Notes: generated by a model not told the origin, from the sequence alone. Shown: positions 23,174-35,635, counted from the first letter of the stretch. The stretch is 64,000 bases of DNA from Madurella fahalii (GCA_029876055.1 CM056879.1:2914001-2978000); one strand, 5' to 3'. Made by a program: numbers and translations.

Positions 23174-24394
23174 ACATGCAAGTAGAGGGTAAATAGGACT
23201 AATTGTAGCATGATGACTCCACCCGATGGAAAGCTATGCAGAAGCCAGTCATTCCATCACCGGTAGCCAGCTTAAGAGCCGTGGGCGGCTCGGAAGTATT
23301 GGCGAACAAAAGCGTTTCGTCGTAAAATCCTCTGATATTCACCTGCCGGATGTCAAAATTCCCCATATCCAAGGATATCTTTTAAATGCTCTTCCACCAT
23401 GGGTGAGTCGGATGCAGTCGGACCAATGGCTCAGCAGAGTACGTTGCAATAACGCGGTACAAAAGAGCCAAACCGGAACATGGATGCACGACGTCACCGG
23501 GATGCCGCTTGCCGATGATTGAGGTCAAAATCAATAAAGTCCCACCAAGAACCCGAGCCCTCGTCGGATGCGGGGTTGAGGCAGATCACAACTACCTGGG
23601 CTCTTGTCTTGCTTCTCTTGGTGGTCTTGCTTCCGTTGGTGGTCTTGCAAGACCGCGACAATCGGCAGATTGAAAGGTTCTGAACCTTCCGCTAGTGGCA
23701 ATTAGCATATAGAGCTCTGAGATCTATTACCAACAGCAAGCGAAAGCCTACTAACACGCAGCACAAACGGACGAGAAGCCACAGACCGACCCTGCTATAT
23801 CTTGCTCAAGACATAACTCGAAGTTGCAAACGGACCAAGTTGCTACTGTGCATCTCGAGGTGCCTCCGCTTCTCCTCTTCTCCCAAGCGCTCGATCTCAG
23901 AGGTCCAGTGTCACTTCGTTGTCCTCAGGACGGTCTCGCCCACCGTGCCCCACCACCCACGGCTCTCTTGTCATTGGTTGCAGCTCTCCCTCTCTCATCC
24001 CACGCAGAGCTCCTGTGGCTCTAATGCACTACGGCTGGGGCAAGCTGCGTGCAAGCTGCCCAAGTAGGTAGGTGTGGAGAGCGGCATCTCCTCTTGCACG
24101 ATTTAGTCGGTGCTGGGCTGTCGTCACAGCATCATCCCATCTTGTCCCCCCTCCGTAACAAGGAAGGAAAAAGAGCTTCGGCTGCCGAAGGTAAGCCGCA
24201 TAATATGTATGTGAAGACCCTCTTCACAACTTGCCATACTCAGTCTGCCTTTCCCCAACCCCCACAGACAGCTAGATCACCTCTTCTCTTTTCTCTCACG
24301 CAGCTTTCTCAGGTAGTGCAGACCAAACTTTCACACACCGTCATCTCATATCGTGTGCGAAACAAAGAATCCAGAATCCAGAATCCGTCACATA
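23174..24394. other. Intergenic region between GPI1 and TBCC
   Basis: 1.2 kb, same-strand neighbours. A short tandem duplication of a TTGGTGGTCTTGC motif lies at about 23617-23650. No supported gene. Confidence 0.5.
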
Positions 24395-25667
24395 ATGGAT
24401 TCAAAAGAACGGTTCTACCGCCAATTTCAAGATTCAGCAGCCAGTGCGTTTCTGGTTCCCCCCAAGCCCCTATTCTGCTACGTTACTAACCAAATACACC
24501 GTTCAAGCCCTGCAAGACCAAATCACCCAGCTCTCTACCTTCGCAGCCGTCGGCGGCGAGCGCCAAGATGCAATCGAGCACATCCTGAGCGGCATTTCGC
24601 GGCTATCCAACGAGGTCGCCGACGCGGCCGACTATGTGCCCGCCTACGACCAGCGCACTTACTCTGACGTGATCAAGGCGCTCAAAGAGCAGCTGAACGA
24701 AGCAACGGCAGCCTTCGCGCCCAAGACACGCTTCCGATTCAAACCTCGCGCCGCCGCGGAAGCCGATACCACCTCTCCCACCGCTGAGACGGCCACTAAA
24801 CATGATACGCGACATCTAAACTCGGTAGCCACGACCACGGCCACCACCGCCGGCAGTGATGCATCGGCCACGGCTGAGGAGAAGCAAGACAGCATCAGCT
24901 CCCTGCCTACCATCGGCGGCGACGGTGGCGGTGGCGGTAGCATCAAGAATTACAACGATGAAATCGCCCGCCCTTCCGCGATAACCGGGGCCATCCGCAA
25001 ACCCAGCTTCTCCACCGCCCGCGACGTCGCCTTGTATGATCACGAGCATGTGCACATCCTCCTCCCGCCCTCGGCATCTCGGGCCACCTCTGCTGGCACG
25101 CTAACAAATCTTTCCCGGTGCGTCGTCGACATGTCGGTGCCGACCATCGGGGGCGCCGCGCCTTTCGCGAGCCTGACGCTCAGGGGTATCAACAGCAGTG
25201 TCGTCGTCGCGGGCCACGTTGACGGGCCGGTGCACGTCACGGGCGTGCGGGACAGCGTGGTTATGGTGACGGCAAGGCAGGTGCGGATCCACGAATGCGA
25301 AAACGTGGTGTTTTACCTGCACTGTGTTAGCAGGCCGATTATTGAGGACTGTACGGGGGTGAGGTTCGCACCGGCGCCGGAGTCTTATGTAAGTTCTTCC
25401 TTGAATGGTAAACATATAAGGTTGGCGTGAGGGACCTATACTGACGAGATGTATGTGCAGTTGACAGACAAGGAGAAGCGGGAAACCAATATGTGGGACC
25501 AGGTCGACGATTTCAAGTGGCTGAAGTCAACCGCGTCGCCAAATTGGGCTCTGGTGTCCAAACAGGACATAATTTCTGATGATGTCTGGAAGAAAACGCT
25601 GATAGGAAATCCGGGGTTGGGTGTAGACGATATCCTCAAGATTTTGGGCGTGGGGAAAGGGACCTAA
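24395..25667 (+). CDS. Tubulin-folding cofactor C (TBCC, Cin2)
   Basis: Three exons: 24395-24443, 24508-25388, 25461-25667; introns 64 and 72 nt; 378 residues. The N-terminus (MDSKERFYRQFQDS, joined to LQDQITQLSTFAAV) is the TBCC spectrin-like helical domain that binds tubulin. A low-complexity Ala/Thr/Gly linker follows (about 100-190). The C-terminal C-CAP/cofactor C-like beta-helix starts around ALYDHEHVHILLPPSA and contains the Q-x-R motif in RQVRIHECENVVFYLH followed by SRPIIEDCTGVRFAP. Family knowledge: that arginine acts as the GAP finger which triggers GTP hydrolysis on beta-tubulin in the cofactor A-E folding cycle. The tail with WDQVDDFKWL is typical. It would work downstream of prefoldin and CCT, whose subunit 3 is encoded 11 kb away. 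Confidence 0.93.
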
Positions 25668-26123
25668 GTAGGCCCGAGAGCTCGGTTATCTCAGGTGCGT
25701 GAGCCTAGCCTAGGCGTTATCCGACGTTCGTCTCCATGGCATGACATGGACCCTGGCATTTTTAGTCACGCGTGGGGCCAGACGACTGAACGCCGTTTTC
25801 TCGCCTTCGGTCCGCAGTGGAAAGGTTCGTCGGTGACGGTAAGCGGGCGGGTATCGTTGGCTGTGTCTCAGGTGATAGCAGCGCGTTTTAGCCGTCTCTG
25901 TCCGATCCCAATTTCGATATCTCAGGCCCGGAGCCACGAGCATCCTGGGTGGGAGGATAGGGGTTTCTCATACTCGGTTGTACCCTCCGAGAAGCCGTCC
26001 AAGGAGAATTAGTGTTGTGATAACATTGCCGTCGCTGTGAGTATCGCTGGAAAATCGCAGCCCCATTGCAACCCGCTCCTTTTCCAGCCCAGCCAGAGTA
26101 GCCTTATTCACTTTAACCCTCGG
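25668..26123. other. Convergent 3' region of TBCC and MED9
   Basis: 456 bases; no coding signal on either strand. Confidence 0.55.
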
Positions 26124-26681
26124 TCACTCAACCACCATCCGATCCCCCTCCTCATCCCTACTCCTCTGTTCCGCCCGCACAAATTGCAGCCCATCTTCCT
26201 GCGTCCGCGCCAGCATCGCCGCCTGCTTCCGCCGCCGCCCGTCCAGCCCCACCAGCTCGGTCTCCTGCGCGGCAATCGACCGCTGCACGTCTGCCAGGGT
26301 CCGCATTGCCGCCCGCGCGCGCTGCAGCTTGTGCTTCAGGTTGTCCGTCGCCGCAGGGAGCTCCTTGACGCTGAGCAGCGGACCACCGCTGCCTCCTGCT
26401 CCTCCTCCGCCCGTTGCTGCCGGGGTTGCGGCGCTTGGTAATGGTGTCGTTCCCGTGACTGCACCGGGGGCTGGGGTCGCCCCGCTTGGCTGGTGCGATA
26501 GGGGTGGTGGCAACGGGGTTGCGCCTGTGCCTGGTGCAACTGTTGAGGACACGCCGGCGCCACCGGCTGCTGTTGAGGCTTGTTGCTGGGCGCTGCGCAG
26601 TTTGGTAATGATCGAGGTTAGCTCGGTGAGAGTATCGACTGCGTCCGGGGAGAGGCCGTCGGGGAGCTGGTGGGTTGCCAT
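26124..26681 (-). CDS. med9: Mediator subunit Med9 (Cse2)
   Basis: Single exon, 185 residues, start MATHQLPDGLSPDAVDTL. The N-terminal helix (LSPDAVDTLTELTSIITKLR) and the C-terminal helical pair (LPAATDNLKHKLQRARAAMR, then SIAAQETELVGLDGRRRKQ) are the pattern I associate with fungal Cse2/Med9; between them is a Pro/Gly/Ala/Thr-rich linker of about 80 residues. Family knowledge: Med9 sits in the middle module of Mediator and links activators to RNA polymerase II. The gene is divergent from the phosphoglycerate mutase gene, sharing about 500 bases of upstream DNA. The linker is compositionally simple and probably variable. Confidence 0.8.
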   Translation of the reverse strand: MATHQLPDGLSPDAVDTLTELTSIITKLRSAQQQASTAAGGAGVSSTVAPGTGATPLPPPLSHQPSGATPAPGAVTGTTPLPSAATPAATGGGGAGGSGGPLLSVKELPAATDNLKHKLQRARAAMRTLADVQRSIAAQETELVGLDGRRRKQAAMLARTQEDGLQFVRAEQRSRDEEGDRMVVE

Positions 26682-27188
26682 TGTGATTGATTAGCGTAAG
26701 ATAAGGATCAATATCGGTCGCTGCTCGAATATCGAAACGCAGGGCTCGAGTTGGTCTTTGGTTAGGGACAGGCTCCTTTGCCAGTATTAGACGTGATGCG
26801 ATTGTGCTTGAATGGGTACTGTACCTGAGTTTTCGTGGGGAAGCAGAAACTTGAACGGATGCCGGTTAGCGTTGAAGTGCTCGCTCCGATACGGGGTGCG
26901 CTAGGCTGCATTTGGTGGGGATATCGACGTCAGGCGGGGCGGCCTGATGAAGGCGCAGCAACCCCGCCATCCCAACTGTGCCCGACAGGAATAGGAGTGA
27001 AGGGTGTTCCTGTCCGGCTTTTATCCCGCAATTTTTTTTAATTTTTTTTTTTTTTTTCGCCCATTATATTCCGCCCACTTCTCATCAATTGGGTCTTTTG
27101 TTAGGGGCATACATTGTCAGCGCCCGTCTCTGCACGTCATATCTCAGTTAGATCCCAGAGTCAGTCCCTGAACCCCACCTTCGACACC
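26682..27188. other. Divergent promoter of MED9 and GPMI
   Basis: 507 bases. Holds a T-rich block at 27032-27057 including a T16 run about 130 bases before the mutase ATG, a common type of poly(dA:dT) promoter element in highly expressed fungal genes. No gene seen. Confidence 0.55.
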
Positions 27189-28968
27189 ATGGCTCCCGAT
27201 CAAAAGGCTTGCCTGAGTACGTCCCGTCGCCCAGACTACCCGCTAGTCGCCTGTTATATTCTGATATATTTGGAGCTGGGATGGCTGATCATGATGCTCT
27301 TGCGGTCGTCTAGTCGTGATTGACGGCTGGGGTATCCCCTCCGAGGATTCGCCCAAGAATGGCGACGCGATTGCTGCCGCCAACACTCCAGTGATGGATA
27401 AGTTCTCCAAGAGCGCAACCGGGTACACTGAACTTGAGGCTTCTTCTCTGGCGGTTGGCCTTCCCGAGGGTCTCATGGGCAACTCTGAGGTCGGGCATCT
27501 CAACATCGGTGCTGGCCGTGTTGTCTGGCAGGACGTTGTCCGCATCGACCAGACGATCAAGAAGGGCGAGTTCAGCAAGAATGAAGTGATCAAGAAGATC
27601 ATGGAGGCTGCAAAGAACGGCAACGGGCGCCTTCATCTTTGCGGTCTCATCTCCCATGGTGGTGTTGTCGGTTACCCAGTTCAAACGATGAATCTTCAAA
27701 GTACAAAACTAACTATCATGTAGCACTCAAAGCAGACACACCTGTACGCCTTACTGAAGGCCGCCAAGGAATACGGCGTCCCCAAGGTCTACATCCATTT
27801 CTTTGGCGATGGCCGCGACACAGACCCTAAGTCTGGTGCAGCTTACATGGAGGAACTTCTATCCACAATCAAGGAGATTGGCATTGGCCAAATCGCCACA
27901 GTCGTCGGCCGTTACTATGCTATGGATCGGGACAAGAGATGGGAGCGGAACGAAATCGCCCTGAAGGGCATGGTCCTTGGCGAAGGCGAGCAGAGTGATG
28001 ACCCGGTTAAGACCGTTAAGGAGCGCTACGAGAAGGGCGAGACGGACGAGTTCCTCAAGCCCATCATCATCGGCGGCCAGGAAGGCCGTCTCAAAGGTTC
28101 GCAATATCGGCTTTTTCCCCAAACGGACTTCGCTTAGTGGTATGAACGCTAACTCTCCGCAGATGGCGACAATGTCTTCTTTTTCAACTACCGCTCTGAC
28201 CGCGTCCGGCAAATCACGCAGCTTCTGGGAGACGTTGACCGGTCACCCAGGCCTGATTTTCCCTACCCTAAGATCAACCTTGTCACAATGACCCAGTACA
28301 AGCTTGACTATCCGTTCGAGGTCGCCTTCAAACCTCAGCACATGGGTAATGTGCTCGCTGAGTGGCTGGGGAAGCAGGGTGTCGAACAGGTGCACGTTGC
28401 TGAGACGGAGAAATATGCTCACGTCACATTCTTCTTCAACGGCGGCGTTGAGAAAGTCTTTCCCCTCGAGACTCGTGACGAGTCGCAGGACCTCGTGCCC
28501 TCGAACAAGAGCGTCCCGACATACGACAAGGCCCCTGAGATGAGCGCTGACGGCGTCGCGGACCAGGTCTGCAAGCGGTTGGCAGAGCAGAAGTTCCCCT
28601 TCGTCATGAACAACTTCGCCCCGCCGGACATGGTTGGCCATACCGGTGTTTATGAGGCCGCCATCATCGGCTGCGAAGCCACGGATAAGGCCATCGGCAA
28701 GATCTATGAGTGCTGCAAAAATGAGGGTTATATACTCTTCATCACGGCTGACCATGGAAACGCCGAGGAGATGAAATTCCCTGACGGCAAGCCGAAGACC
28801 TCGCACACCACTAACAAGGTCCCCTTCATCATGGCAAACGCGCCAGAGGGATGGGGCCTAAAGAAAGAGGGTGGTGTATTGGGCGATGTTGCCCCCACTG
28901 TGCTTGACGCGATGGGATTGCCGGTGCCTCCGGAGATGACTGGCTCGAGTTTGCTAGTCAGGGGATAA
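27189..28968 (+). CDS. gpmI: Cofactor-independent phosphoglycerate mutase (iPGM)
   Basis: Four exons: 27189-27216, 27314-27666, 27724-28096, 28163-28968; donors GTACGT, GTCGGT, GTTCGC; 519 residues, the usual length. The reaction is 3-phosphoglycerate to 2-phosphoglycerate in cytosolic glycolysis. The alkaline-phosphatase-type metal centre is visible: IVIDGWG (Asp at about 13), GLMGNSEVGH with the catalytic Ser at about 67, HGGVHSKQTH across the second intron, FGDGRDT, and near the end FITADHGNAEEM and KTSHTTNKVPF with the metal-binding His residues. Filamentous ascomycetes use this Mn-dependent form, whereas budding yeast uses the cofactor-dependent enzyme. Nothing looks damaged. Confidence 0.97.
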
Positions 28969-30978
28969 ACAAAGCTTGGCAAGCTAGAAAAGAAAACATG
29001 AGTGAGAAATGGAGGAACTGGGAACAATAGAGGATAGACTTATGGAACTGATACGCTATGGTGGTAGAGCTCTCCAATGCCACCATTTGTATGGGTAATG
29101 AGCCCTCCACGGGATTTTTGGAGATTTGATGTCCCAATCGACGATCTAGGAATCCCGAGCGGACGACAGAGTATGCATACGGAGATGGCTGGGCCAATAA
29201 CCAACTACCGGTTATATGGTACAGTACTTATCGCGCTTGATGATCACCTCATGGCCGAGCTATCACACGCGTCTTCCTATCACTAGAGGGAGGAACCAGC
29301 GCTCTTGGGGATTGAGTCGCCAATGTTTGTTTGTCCGGTCCGTACAAGAGGTGCTGCCGAAAACTTTATCATCTCGGCTCCGATAAAGACGGCTAGGAAG
29401 ACGATGCCTTGCGGCCCATCACGTTAGGTGTTTGCTCCGTATCTTTGCACCTGGGCCAATATGAGACCAACAGGGCTGGCTGGGTCGCACGATGACTAGG
29501 TTGTAGAAAAGATATCGGCCGTACACCTGTGTTCTGGTGTGATGCTGGCGGGTATTGCGGAACCCGAGACCTGCAATCTGTGTGGCTCCTCGGGGTAATG
29601 CAACCTACCCGTGCCTTTTCTGCAGCACCCCAGACCCATGCGCTCAGTCTCTTCTGTTGTAAAACGTAAAGTTCCTTCCATTACCACGTAGCACACCCCC
29701 TACCTCATGCCCACACATCCACCTGCCTAGCAATTGACAGGCACCACAAGCCCGGGGGACAGGGGCGCAAACCTCGCGGCAAGGAAAGCGGGGAACCTGG
29801 TTCATCAGATGCAGGAGCTCGGCCACAGAGCTATCATTGGTTACATTCCACGCCGTACTTTCCCAACCGTAATTTGCACCACCGGTACCTCTATCTGAAG
29901 TCACTCCTTAGCTGGCGTCTGTTGCCGTTGTTGCATGGACGGGAAGGGATAGACATGGGGAAGCAGCGGCCCAAAAACGCGGAGCGAAGGGAGGGGAAGG
30001 ATGCAACCGCAATAGGCTGGAGCAGCAGGCACACGGGCTGGGACCTATAAGAGTGTTCCTGTCCGCCGCCGCACGTTTCTGACTTCCTGTCCTTCTCCAT
30101 GGAACGCCCCAGCCCACAACTCCATTCCTTCACTGTCAACATCGCAGTCATCTTCGTTCGGTTCAGAACCCCCTGCTCAGTCAACTGTCGTTGCAAGTGC
30201 TTCTGGGTTTGATTGAAGACGTTAGCTAGTGATGGAGCGGAGCGGGCCCTGATTCATCCGCCCCGTCTGGCAGGGTACGGCTCAAACACCGCTCCCTGTG
30301 CCCAAGTGGAGTTCGCGAGGCATCTGGGGAGAACAGAACGGAAAGCCGGTGAGGTCAAGGCAACGCCGAGACTCTTTGTTCCCCTTTGTCTTTTTCTCCA
30401 TGGCACAAGACCTCGCTGTTCTGAACGGCGTAATCATTCGTTTCCAGCCAAGTTGCACTACACCGTCCTCTAACCGGCCGCTAATCCCCCTCCTTCCCTC
30501 AAGATCTTGGAAGCATGTCAAGCATAGCACGTGAGACCGAGTGGTCTGTGTCAAGAGACTGGACGGGAGATCAAGTTCATGATTTTCCCTTGCCGTTGAC
30601 GGATCGAAAGAGACGTGGACGACAATGAAAGAGACAAAATGAAAAGTTTTGTGATGGTGATCTCCCAGTGAACTGGAAAGAATCGCGATGGGTTATGTTA
30701 CAGGTGCGTCGGCAGTGCCGACAGACGACCAGATCGTCCTCGAAGATTTTTCCCTGATCTAGGTTTCTATATGCCCCCGTCTCTATGATGCGATTCTATG
30801 CCATTATCCCATGCGCACTCCCGCCCGTCTCATTAGTCTGTGCGATGTGGTAATGCCGCATAGAACTGAGAACCTCTCGTACACTCCCCCGTCTCGTCCC
30901 CTCGTCTCGATATGTACAGGCGTGATGGCTCGCAACAAGGCATCGCCGCCAATCCCTCCAGAGGTGGATAAGATACGT
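28969..30978. other. 2-kb convergent intergenic region
   Basis: Lies between the 3' ends of the mutase and ATP9 genes. Several open frames of 60-100 codons exist on both strands but they overlap one another, lack recognisable motifs and most begin at non-ATG codons. I see no transposon ends, tRNA or long repeat. Confidence 0.45.
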
Positions 30979-31573
30979 TTAGGTCTAGATCGGGCCGTTA
31001 ACACCCCATCCTGCTTTCAATTGGGTTCCATTATCGGTGAGCACTTACGAACTTGGCCATGAGGGCAACCATGAGGTCGAAAAGACCAATGGCCTCGACG
31101 AAGGCGAAACCCAGAATGGCGTACGAGAAGAGCTGACCGCGGAGAGCAGGATTGCGGGCAACGCCGTTGAGGAGGGCGGCGAAGACGAGACCGATACCGA
31201 TACCGGCACCAGTCAAACCAATGGCAGCAGAGCCCATACCAATGTTCTTGGAGACCTCAACCATAGCCTGGGCGATCTCAGAGGAGTAGGCACGGCGCTG
31301 GACGGTGAAAGCTTGGCGAGTGGTGGTATTGATGATGGAAGACATCTGCTGGCGCTTGACGGCCTGGAGGGGAGAGGCCTTCGTGGCGGCTGCGTGGCGA
31401 GGATAATTCCGTTAGATCGAGGCCGGATTGCGATAGTGCCGATGAAGCTGCTACGGCGCGCACACACAAAACTTACCAGACATGGCACGCTGCTGGACGC
31501 GGACGGCCGGGCGGGCGGCCTTGGTGGCCATCTGAGATGCCAGTCTCGAGGCGAGCACACGGGTGGAGGCCAT
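30979..31573 (-). CDS. atp9: ATP synthase subunit 9 (c-ring proteolipid), nuclear-encoded precursor
   Basis: Three exons: 31573-31477, 31389-31049, 30984-30979; introns 87 and 64 nt; 147 residues. The N-terminal two-thirds of exon 1-2 is an arginine- and serine-rich mitochondrial presequence (MASTRVLASRLASQMATKAA, with RAYSSEIAQ near the cleavage site). The mature part is a two-helix hairpin: GSAAIGLTGAGIGIGLVFAA, loop ARNPALRGQLF, and AILGFAFVEAIGLFDLMVAL with the proton-binding Glu in FVEAIG. Family knowledge: ten or so copies form the F0 rotor ring; in Neurospora-type fungi the functional gene is nuclear. The last exon is only ACC TAA (Thr-stop), required to complete the conserved end MAKFT. 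Confidence 0.96.
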
Positions 31574-33294
31574 TGTGTCTGATGGAGAGTATGCAGAAGG
31601 AAAATGGGAGGACGGGGTTGACGATGATACTCTTGGAGATGAGGCAGAGGCGACGGCTCGACTGCTGAATGAGAGAAGGAAGAGGAGGAGGGAAAGAAAA
31701 TTGTGGAAGGAAGAACAGGTCAGCTGGGGAAGCGGAACCTCGGGCTGGTCCGGGCAACGGGCTTGAGCAGCACAAGAAGCAACGTGAGTGGCCAATTCGT
31801 CGCCTGTTGCGATAAACTCTCCACCGGAGCTCAGCAGTGGGTCAGGAATCCCAGCTGGAGACAACTGGAAGAAAAAAGGAAAATTTTGCTGCGGCACTTT
31901 AGGAAATATTCGGGCAATCTCGGACGCCGCGCATACCCCAGCCGTGGTCGATCGACCGATGAGGACTGGAAGTCTTTATTTGCGGTGTTGGACTCGCTAT
32001 CAGCAACCTTCAATGGGAATGAATCATGGATCTATCAACTGGCAAAGTTAACACCGTTTGGTCGGTGGAACTGGCCCTTCTTTGGAGCTCCAAGGAGCTT
32101 TGGGATCCGGCTGAGGAACGGAGCTTTGGTCTGGATGGGTGTTTGCCGAAAATTTTCAGCGTTCGTTGATGTCCCAGGCAATGAGGCTCGAGGTCAGCGA
32201 CATGGGGGCCCGGAACCCCCATGAAGCCCCCACTTAGCGGTGGAATGGCAGAGTGTGAGACGTCGGGACACCTGCGTCGTATCCACAGGGACTCCATCTT
32301 CACAATCAGGACTGGAGAATGACGACAGGATGAGGGAAAAATGCCTCTTCTCCGTTTTCACGGAAGTGCAAGGACCAAGGAGAAAATCTCAGTTTTTACT
32401 CAAACGGCAAGAAACACAATGAACAGTTGGCGCCGAAATCTTAGAAAAATACCGATGGGTAGCTGTCAGCTTTCTGACGTAGCCCAAATTAAGCGGCTTC
32501 CCAAGCCCATGTTTGCAAACGTTACACAGCATCGGAAAGCAAGGGTTGTCGGATCTTATGCGCGGCCTGGTTGGCTATGAAAAATTTTCGAGAACCGAAA
32601 CCCGGCAACAGATCTTACAACGTCGTTTGTCGAAGAAACGCTCGGACCTCTAGAGATGGAAAGCGCTTTGGTTGGTCTCCCATCGCATCGGGCCGTGGAC
32701 GTCACACTGGACGGAGGGCTTCCTGTCAGTTGGCTACCGTAGCTTCTTCCTCTGCGTCGTTGGACGCCACCGCTGTTAAAGCCGATTGATCTGGGGCTCG
32801 TCAGGATGTTATGTGACGTACAACTGTGCAATTTGGTAATGAGAGGCCTGGCAACCGGGGAATCTAGATAGGAGGCGAGCATCCGGGCCTGCATGCAGGC
32901 AATCGTGGATCACCGTGTTTGGGCTTTGAAGTGTTTGGTGCGAGGTAGTATGTTAGGTAAAGCCGTCTGTTGCCCGAGAAGCGAACGGACTCTCTCGAGT
33001 AACGTACCAGCGGTAAATGAGACTCACCGAACTTGTAAAAACATAATCATATTAACATCTATCTGTAGTACCTAATCCAGACATTTAGACACCGATGCAA
33101 TAACTGGCTACGAGAATAGATTGTTCTTGTTAGGGAGGACGAGATGTAGAATGCAGAACACTCCACATGTAAAGAACGAGGCCTGCAAGAGGTACACGAC
33201 TACTATGTAAAGCCGCTGCCTCGTGAAAACGATTGCCCCAAACCTGCATCGTGCCCCAAACGCCACCAAACGCCAACCCGCGCATACCCAATAA
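31574..33294. other. Upstream region of ATP9
   Basis: 1.7 kb between ATP9 (-) and the MYST gene (-). The first 200 bases are GA-rich on this strand (CT-rich leader on the transcribed strand). The frame at 31703-32224 (+) lies antisense to that leader and has no recognisable motif. No supported gene. Confidence 0.5.
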
Positions 33295-35291
33295 TCAAGC
33301 CAATTCCTCGGCCACGCCCTTCTTCATCGCATAGCCCTCTACAAACCCGTCCGGATCACATGTCCTCTCCAGATTGATCCTATTCGCCGCAACCCATGCC
33401 CGCACGGCCTGCTGCGAGATCCGGACCCTTTGCACCGCCTCGTTCTTCACCGGTTCCGTGGTCCCGTTATTGTTCTCCTCGGCTTCCGGCGCTTGCACCC
33501 GAGGCGGACCCATCCCGGCGTCCTCGACAACGCCCATCTCCCGGAGCACGAGCAGGCAGTCCTCCGCAGCAATCCATGTCGCCCGGCTGCACTCTCCGAC
33601 ATCGACGATCGTCTCTCCCGCCGATTCGTGCAGGTCCAGGCTGAGGAGCCAGCGGGCGATCTCGCCGGCCCAAAAGCGCCTGTAGCCCCTTTTGCCCAGG
33701 TCAGAGATGGGCTTCTCAGGCCCTCCGAGGAGACCCTCCCGACGGGAGATCTCGTATGAGATACCCATGAGGAGGGCACCCAGCCCCTTGCGTTGCCAAG
33801 GTGGGAAGATCAGAATGCACGCGAGGTTGTTGTTGTCCCAGGACATCTTTTCTTTGGAGAAGAAACCGACAATCTGACTCCGCGGCCGCACCATCTCGTT
33901 GACGTCGTCATTCCGCTCGGTAGGGGTGGCTGCAGGTGTGAAGACGAGCAGGAAGTAATTGAAGCCTGTGACGTCAAAGAATACTGACTTGTTGTCTAGA
34001 AAGAGCTTTGCAAAGAGCGAGAGATTTTGACAAAACAGCTGTAGAGGTGTTGGCGAAATGTCTGAGAGGACGTGTAAGGGTAGGGGAAGGGGAAGGGGAG
34101 GGGGCTCACCACGTCCGTCTCGCCGTCAACCTCCCAGATGCTCCATTCCCCTTCATCCTGCACCACCTGCTCGACCATCTTCTGACTGGCGTTGCCGCGC
34201 TTTCCTCTCCCCTGCTTAGGGGCCGGGCCGGATGGCACCATGACTGTCCGCCTTCCCTTGGGATGGACGTAAATCTTCGCCCCCGGCACGAACCCTCGCC
34301 GCTCGCACATGCGGACATGTTCCAACCATGCAACTAGCTCCTTCGAGTATTTGAAGCAGCACGGGCATACATGGAGCCTCTCCAGCATGGGCGGGTTGTC
34401 ACGTTCCCGGCGCCCATGTGTTTGGGCCGCATTTGCATTGTCGTCCTTGGCCCCGTATGTCGCCGTCCCGTTGGTCTTACCATCTTGGCCACCTTTGGTG
34501 CTGTTGCCCGAAATGTCGCCCAGGACTTCTTTGCCGTAGTACGACGGGTACCAAGCGCGGAAGCATATGTTGCCCAACATGACCTTATCGATGTTGCGGT
34601 CTGACCGGTTCCCCGTGCCGCCGGTCCCCCGTCCGGCTTGGTCGGGCGCCACGCTGTCTGCGCCGGCTGCAGTCGTCGCCGGAAGATGGCTCGGCTGCGA
34701 CATTGATGTTGTCATGATTATCGGCTTGTTGCGTCCCAAGGAGACGGATTGCTGATGGTGCATGAACGGATCGCCCGCCGCTGTCGGACGACCCGCCCTC
34801 ACTGATGCTGTAGCTGCCCCGGCGGTCCGCAGGGGCATTGGCCGTTCCGTCATCATCGCTGAGGTCGCAGCAACCGTAGAGGTAATTGCTGGTTTGGGAC
34901 GGGTGACGTTGGCGTTGGCGTTGACGTTGGCCTTCGCGTTTGAAGGGCGGGGTGGAGTTTCGAGTGCGGCGCTGTGGCGTGTTTGGCGCGTCGGCTTCAG
35001 CGGTTGCACCTGTTGTTGCCGTTGCTGCTCGGGATGTATCGGTATGTTCTCCTTCCCTTGAGGGACTCGGGGTTGCTGTGATGATTCGGTATGCTGGCCA
35101 TTGGTGTCCGGTCGGCGGCGTCGACGTCGCGGTTCGGGGTCTTGTGGCACGGGCAGTGGGGGGATGGAGCTCTGGCGTGTTGCTCGACGCGGTACTACAG
35201 GAATCGGAAGGGCGGGCGAATTGGTTGCAGTGGCAGTGGCGGGGGGATCGGGTCCGCCATGGGTGCGTTTCCGTTTGAGGTGGGCTGGCAT
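33295..35291 (-). CDS. MYST-family histone acetyltransferase, Sas2-like
   Basis: Two exons, 35291-34110 and 34038-33295, intron 71 nt (GTGAGC...ACAG); 641 residues. The first 250 residues are low-complexity (Pro, Gln, Arg, Thr) and probably disordered. Then the MYST domain: YPSYYGKEVLG, an inserted segment of about 40 residues, a C2HC zinc finger with Cys309, Cys312, His325 and Cys329 (CPCCFKY...WLEHVRMC), GAKIYVHP, LFCQNLSLFAKLFLDNKSVF across the intron, FFDVTGFNYFLLV, FFSKEK, NLACILIFPPWQRKGLGALL with the acetyl-CoA loop QRKGLG at 476-481 and conserved Cys468, and YEIS with the catalytic Glu at about 490. Family knowledge: Sas2 acetylates H4K16 and limits heterochromatin spread; Esa1 and Sas3 are alternatives but lack this spacing, and no chromodomain or PHD is present. 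Confidence 0.86.
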
Positions 35292-35635
35292 GCGCGCTCA
35301 CGATGTTGTTGTCTAGTACACGATATTGCTCTTGATATCGCACAATGCGGATGGCGGATGCTGGCTGCAGGGATCTGGTGATACACGTTTACTGCGATAG
35401 AGGGAAGCTGAGCAGCCAAGCCTTGCCAAGAATCAGCCGCGCCGCTACAGCTCTCAACCCCCTGTTGAGTGGGCCCGGATGGTCGCGGTCCCAAACTTGC
35501 ATCCGAAAACTTTCCAATCAGCGTCCGTCGTTGCGAATACCACACTGGGGGGAACGGGGAGACGACATGATCCTCGCGATATCGCGGTTATAATCCTCCA
35601 GATTGTCTCGCTATGATGAGTGGCCGCCAGCTTCA
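35292..35635. other. Divergent promoter region
   Basis: 344 bases upstream of the MYST gene (-) and the large mitochondrial protein gene (+). No further gene seen. Confidence 0.55.

Noticed and set aside
31703..32224. 173-codon frame upstream of ATP9
   Set aside because: Antisense to the ATP9 leader/promoter, no recognisable motif, no support for a separate gene.
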